Below are positions 12,188 to 14,973 of a DNA stretch of 14,973 nucleotides, piece by piece. Within the stretch, counting starts at the first letter, position 1; the number at the start of each line of letters is the position of its first letter. The notes beneath the pieces are model-generated. The model saw only the letters and a list, made by a program, of their open reading frames with translations, was not told the DNA's origin and made no database searches. The stretch covers positions 1 through 14,973 of the forward strand of contig JBKPNV010000191.1 of the NCBI GenBank assembly GCA_046732795.1, written 5' to 3'. This stretch comes from Gp6-AA40 sp046732795. GTDB lineage: Bacteria > Acidobacteriota > Vicinamibacteria > Vicinamibacterales > UBA2999. A program made the position numbers and the translations under genes.

Positions 12188-14125
12188 CTACCGACTGGTT
12201 TGCGCGAAGTAGTCGATAACGGCGCGTGCGGCGTTCGCGCCCACGACCTGCTCCAACTCCTCGCGCGTGGCGCGCCGGACGCCGGCCAGACTGCCGAACT
12301 TCGTGAGCAGCGCTCGACGCCGCCGCGGACCGATCCCCGGAACCGCATCGAGCTCCGATCGCAGGTCGCGCATGGACCGTGCCTTGCGGTGAAAGGTTAC
12401 GGCGAAGCGATGCGCTTCGTCACGAATGCGCTGGAGCAGCAGCAAGGCAGGGTCGTGCTCGTCGAGCACCAGCGGCTCCATCTGATCTCGCGTGAATAAC
12501 AATTCTTCTTTCTTTGCGATGCCGACGGCCACGAGGTTGGCCAGCCCAATCCGTTCGAGCGCCTCATAGGCGGCTGACAGTTGTCCTTTTCCGCCATCGA
12601 TCAGAATCAGGTCGGGAAATGGTCCGCCCGCCTCGAGCACCGCACGATAGCGCCGCTGGACGACCTCGCGCATTGCAGCGAAATCATCAGGGATCCGGGA
12701 CTCGGAACTCGGAACTCGGGATTCGGGACTCGGCACTCGGGACTCGGGATCCGGGGCTGGGGAGCCGGGATTCGGCACTCGAAATCCGGGATCTGGGACT
12801 CGGGACTCGGGACTCGGGGTGCGTAATCCACGCACCCGAAACTTGCGATACTCGCTCTTCTTCATCCGGCCGTCTTCGCACACAACCATCGACGCAACGG
12901 TCTCGCTGCCTTGAATCGTCGAGATATCGAAGCAGTCGATGCGACGCGGAATGGCGGGAAGATTGAGCCGGCTGCGCAGTGTCTCGAGCGCGTCGAAATA
13001 TGCGGCCGTGGTCTCGTTGAATCGCGTGCGATACGACAGCTCGGCATTGCGCGTAGCGAGCTCGACGAGCGCGCGCTTGTCGCCTCGCTGTGGCACGAGG
13101 ATCCGGACTTTCCGTCCCGCACGCGTAGAAAGCAACTCCTCCATCGCCTCGAGATCCTCGATGGCGGTTGGAAGATTAATCTCGGAAGCCGGGACGCGGA
13201 TGTCGTAGAACTGCATCAGCGCGGCGTGCAGAATATCGGCCTCGTCGCCCGCAATTGCGCCCGGGTCGGTGCCGAGCTCGACGCGTTCCACGACCCGGCC
13301 GCCTCTCACCTGGAACACATGGATCGCGCCGCCGCTCGGTCCGACCTTCAAGCCGAAGACGTCGCGGTCACCTTGTGCCACCGTCGCCACCTTCTGCTGG
13401 CGATCGCGCAGCGTCTGCACCGTGCGCAAGGCATCACGCAGCTGCGCCGCCTCCTCGAATCGCTCCTGATCAGCGGCCGACTGCATGCCACCGCGCAATC
13501 GGTCGATGAGCTCGTCGTTGCGTCCCTCCAGCAGCAGCTTCGTATTGGCCACCGCCACACCGTACTGCTCCTCGGTGCAGATGTCGGCGACGCATGGCGC
13601 AAGGCAGCGTTTGATGTCGTACTCGAGACACGGACGCCCCCGCGTGCCGGTAATCACCTCGTTGCACGAGCGAATGCCGAACACACGATGCGACAAGGTC
13701 ATCGTCCGGCGAGCGAGTTTCGTCGGCATGAACGGCCCGGCGTAGAAATCACCCGTCTTCTCGACGCTGCGCGCGACGAGAATCCGTGGGAACGCCTCGC
13801 TCGTGGTGAGTCGAAGATAGGGATAGTTCTTGTCGTCGCGCAGCAGGATGTTGTAGCGCGGTGATCGCTGCTTGATCAGGTTGGTCTCGAGGACCAGCGC
13901 CTCCATGACCGAGTCGGTGACGATGACCTCGACACGAGCGATCTCGTCGAGCAAGGCATCGTGCCGTGGGCTGAGACCGTACGCGCCGAGGTAGCTGCGG
14001 ACGCGGTCGCGCAGCGATCGCGCCTTTCCGACGTAGATCGTCTCGCCCGTGGCGTTGATCCACAGGTACACGCCAGGCTGCTCAGGCAATCGCCCCAGCT
14101 GATCCTTGAGGTCATGAACGGGCAT
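12188..14125 (-). CDS. uvrC: excinuclease ABC subunit C
   Basis: UvrC makes both incisions around a DNA lesion in nucleotide excision repair after UvrA/UvrB recognition. The N-terminal GIY-YIG nuclease (about 13-95) has GVYLW and IYVGKA. A Cys-rich region (C154, C166, C174, C178) resembles the iron-sulfur site reported for UvrC proteins. The UVR helix pair for UvrB lies at about 205-240 (ERFEEAAQLRDAL). The RNase H-like domain has CFDIS (Asp400), DDFAAM (Asp481), ILIDGGKGQ (Asp510) and RDEAH (His572), corresponding to E. coli D399, D438, D466 and H538. A helix-hairpin-helix pair ends the protein (593-640). Compared with E. coli, the loop between EYR and DD is 42 residues longer; this insertion (about 437-479, Pro/Ser/Glu/Arg-rich) is encoded by an 18-unit 7-nt repeat. 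All catalytic residues remain, so the enzyme may be active. The ATG at 14125 begins a normal N-terminus. Confidence 0.95.
   Translation of the reverse strand: MPVHDLKDQLGRLPEQPGVYLWINATGETIYVGKARSLRDRVRSYLGAYGLSPRHDALLDEIARVEVIVTDSVMEALVLETNLIKQRSPRYNILLRDDKNYPYLRLTTSEAFPRILVARSVEKTGDFYAGPFMPTKLARRTMTLSHRVFGIRSCNEVITGTRGRPCLEYDIKRCLAPCVADICTEEQYGVAVANTKLLLEGRNDELIDRLRGGMQSAADQERFEEAAQLRDALRTVQTLRDRQQKVATVAQGDRDVFGLKVGPSGGAIHVFQVRGGRVVERVELGTDPGAIAGDEADILHAALMQFYDIRVPASEINLPTAIEDLEAMEELLSTRAGRKVRILVPQRGDKRALVELATRNAELSYRTRFNETTAAYFDALETLRSRLNLPAIPRRIDCFDISTIQGSETVASMVVCEDGRMKKSEYRKFRVRGLRTPSPESRVPDPGFRVPNPGSPAPDPESRVPSPESRVPSSESRIPDDFAAMREVVQRRYRAVLEAGGPFPDLILIDGGKGQLSAAYEALERIGLANLVAVGIAKKEELLFTRDQMEPLVLDEHDPALLLLQRIRDEAHRFAVTFHRKARSMRDLRSELDAVPGIGPRRRRALLTKFGSLAGVRRATREELEQVVGANAARAVIDYFAQTSR
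12691..12816 (+). repeat. 18-unit 7-nt tandem repeat (GGACTCG) in frame within uvrC
   Basis: Eighteen perfectly phased heptamers run without a phase break; GGACTCG itself occurs six times and the rest are one- to few-base variants such as GAACTCG, GGATTCG and GCACTCG. A degenerate 19th unit GGGTGCG follows. The length, 126 nt, equals 42 codons, so the uvrC frame is kept. On the coding strand three units give a 7-residue protein repeat (PESRVPS type). Confidence 0.95.
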
Positions 14126-14133
14126 GGGCTACC

Positions 14134-14235
14134 ATGACAACTTCCACGCAGGTTGCAGAACCTTTAATTGTACCCAGTATCAACTTGATCGGCTTCGGCC
14201 CGGGGATGCTCCTGAGCGACTTCTATACCCATTAA
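14134..14235 (+). CDS. 33-codon mini-ORF coupled to the phosphatidyltransferase gene
   Basis: An ATG at 14134 opens a 33-aa frame ending in TAA at 14233-14235. The TAA shares its last base with the ATG of the downstream gene (TAATG). The downstream gene has no ribosome-binding site of its own, so translation through this mini-ORF could deliver ribosomes to it. The peptide is mildly hydrophobic (LIVPSINLIGFGPGML) and unlike anything I recognise. The mini-ORF start also lacks a good ribosome-binding site and lies only 9 bp from the divergent uvrC start, so it may be accidental. Confidence 0.3.
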   Translation: MTTSTQVAEPLIVPSINLIGFGPGMLLSDFYTH

Positions 14236-14973
14236 TGACCGTTACCGGCTTCATCGGCACTGTCTGCATGTTCCCGCTGCGCGCCATCATCGGCGCCAGC
14301 GTGGCGCTCGGCATTCATCCCAACGTTCTCACGCTCATCGGGGTTCTGATCAACGTCGGCGCGGCATGGGCACTCGGTCGCGACCACTTTCTGACGGCCG
14401 GCTTCATCATGATCGTCGCCAATATCTTCGACTTCATCGATGGGAAGGTCGCCTTCATCACGAACACCGTCTCACGCTTCGGCGCGTTCTGGGACTCGAC
14501 GCTCGACCGCTTCTCGGATATCGCACTCTTCCTGGGCCTCATCTATCTGTACGCGTCGCTCCGGCGCACCGACTACGTGATGGTGACGGCGCTGGCGATG
14601 ATGTTTTCGATCATGACGAGCTACGCGCGGGCACGTGCCGAGTCGCTGATCGAGAAGTGCAAGGTCGGCTTCATGGAGCGCCCGGAACGCATCGTGCTTT
14701 TCATGATTGGCGCGTTCACGAACCGCATGGCTGCGGTCATGTGGGTAATTCTCATCCTGGCGATCGTGACGGTCGAGAATCGCATTCACTACACCTACCT
14801 GGTGCTCAACGACAAACCGATTCCCAACGGCTCCAACATCTTCACCCGGGTGTTCTGGCGTGCCTTCTTCTGGCGCGACGACCGCGCCAGCGTCCCTTAC
14901 GATCTGTGGGTGATCGCGATCCTCGCATTCATCTGGTTGACGCCTCCAAGCTGGCTGCGCGACCCCACGGCTT
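14235..14973 (+). CDS. CDP-alcohol phosphatidyltransferase family membrane protein (3' end outside window)
   Basis: The frame runs open to the window end (246 codons visible). It should transfer a phosphatidyl or related group from a CDP-linked donor to an alcohol in phospholipid synthesis, in the inner membrane. It has several hydrophobic segments (about 15-50, 55-75, 95-110, 115-130, 150-180 and one near the end). The family motif is present as DFIDGKVAF followed by eight residues, then GAFWDSTLD, in the region 66-91. The usual pattern is D-x2-D-G-x2-A-R-x8-G-x3-D-x3-D; all Asp and Gly positions are kept but the Arg is Phe. MERPERIVLFMIGA is also typical of the group. A hydrophilic loop near 200-225 is an addition to the minimal domain. 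The exact alcohol (inositol phosphate, glycerol phosphate or other) cannot be told. It is divergent from uvrC. The ATG at 14235 lacks a ribosome-binding site and overlaps a mini-ORF stop. Confidence 0.88.
   Translation, partial: MTVTGFIGTVCMFPLRAIIGASVALGIHPNVLTLIGVLINVGAAWALGRDHFLTAGFIMIVANIFDFIDGKVAFITNTVSRFGAFWDSTLDRFSDIALFLGLIYLYASLRRTDYVMVTALAMMFSIMTSYARARAESLIEKCKVGFMERPERIVLFMIGAFTNRMAAVMWVILILAIVTVENRIHYTYLVLNDKPIPNGSNIFTRVFWRAFFWRDDRASVPYDLWVIAILAFIWLTPPSWLRDPTA

Noticed and set aside
12691..12816. Tandem repeat read as a CRISPR array
   Set aside because: Units are 7 nt without spacers and lie in frame within uvrC.
12911..13864. Long plus-strand open frame (317 codons) opposite uvrC
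   Set aside because: It lies wholly antisense to a clear uvrC, has no recognisable motifs, and is expected from third-position GC bias.

Overview
The window looks like a chromosomal stretch from a GC-rich Gram-negative bacterium. A TonB-family energy transducer implies an outer membrane. Two sigma-54 activators, the condensin genes scpA/scpB and interspersed 7-nt tandem repeats fit an Acidobacteriota (Vicinamibacteria-like) genome. That placement is inference from gene content and style; no rRNA or other phylogenetic marker is present.

Layout. Bases 1-1670 (+): an alpha/beta hydrolase cut by the window edge, overlapping rluB (23S rRNA pseudouridine synthase). Bases 1660-4892 (-): a housekeeping run, M50 site-2-type protease -> trpS -> scpA -> scpB, convergent with rluB and overlapping its 3' end by 11 bp. 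Bases 5095-5577 (+): a UspA-type stress protein behind a strong 11-bp stem, convergent with the next gene (4-bp overlap of stops). Bases 5574-10832: a signalling region. It holds one PAS histidine kinase (+, 7041-8168) flanked by two very similar NtrC-type sigma-54 response regulators, both on the minus strand. The second regulator is the third gene of a tight minus-strand operon: two related four-helix membrane proteins -> NtrC-type regulator -> small winged-helix-like protein. A good sigma-54 promoter candidate (10861-10876, minus) lies just upstream of that operon, so the operon may be controlled by the kind of activator it encodes. Bases 10833-11170 are non-coding and contain several dyads. 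Bases 11171-12124 (+): a TonB-family protein and a small cysteine-containing protein. Bases 12188-14125 (-): uvrC. Bases 14235-14973 (+): a CDP-alcohol phosphatidyltransferase, cut by the window end, preceded by a coupled 33-codon mini-ORF.

The most unusual feature is the repeat content. Seven-nucleotide tandem repeats occur three times. An (NN)AAAGT-type tract forms the Lys-rich tail of rluB. A GGACTCG-type tract lies between the small Cys protein and uvrC. An 18-unit GGACTCG tract (126 nt, exactly 42 codons) sits in frame inside uvrC, next to a predicted catalytic Asp of the nuclease domain. Separately, three consecutive hairpins overlap the 3' end of the kinase gene, and the kinase stop codon lies at the centre of the second hairpin.

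All calls come from reading the sequence without database searches. Family names are from recognised motifs. Start codons were chosen from Shine-Dalgarno spacing and, where possible, comparison with the paralogue in the window.
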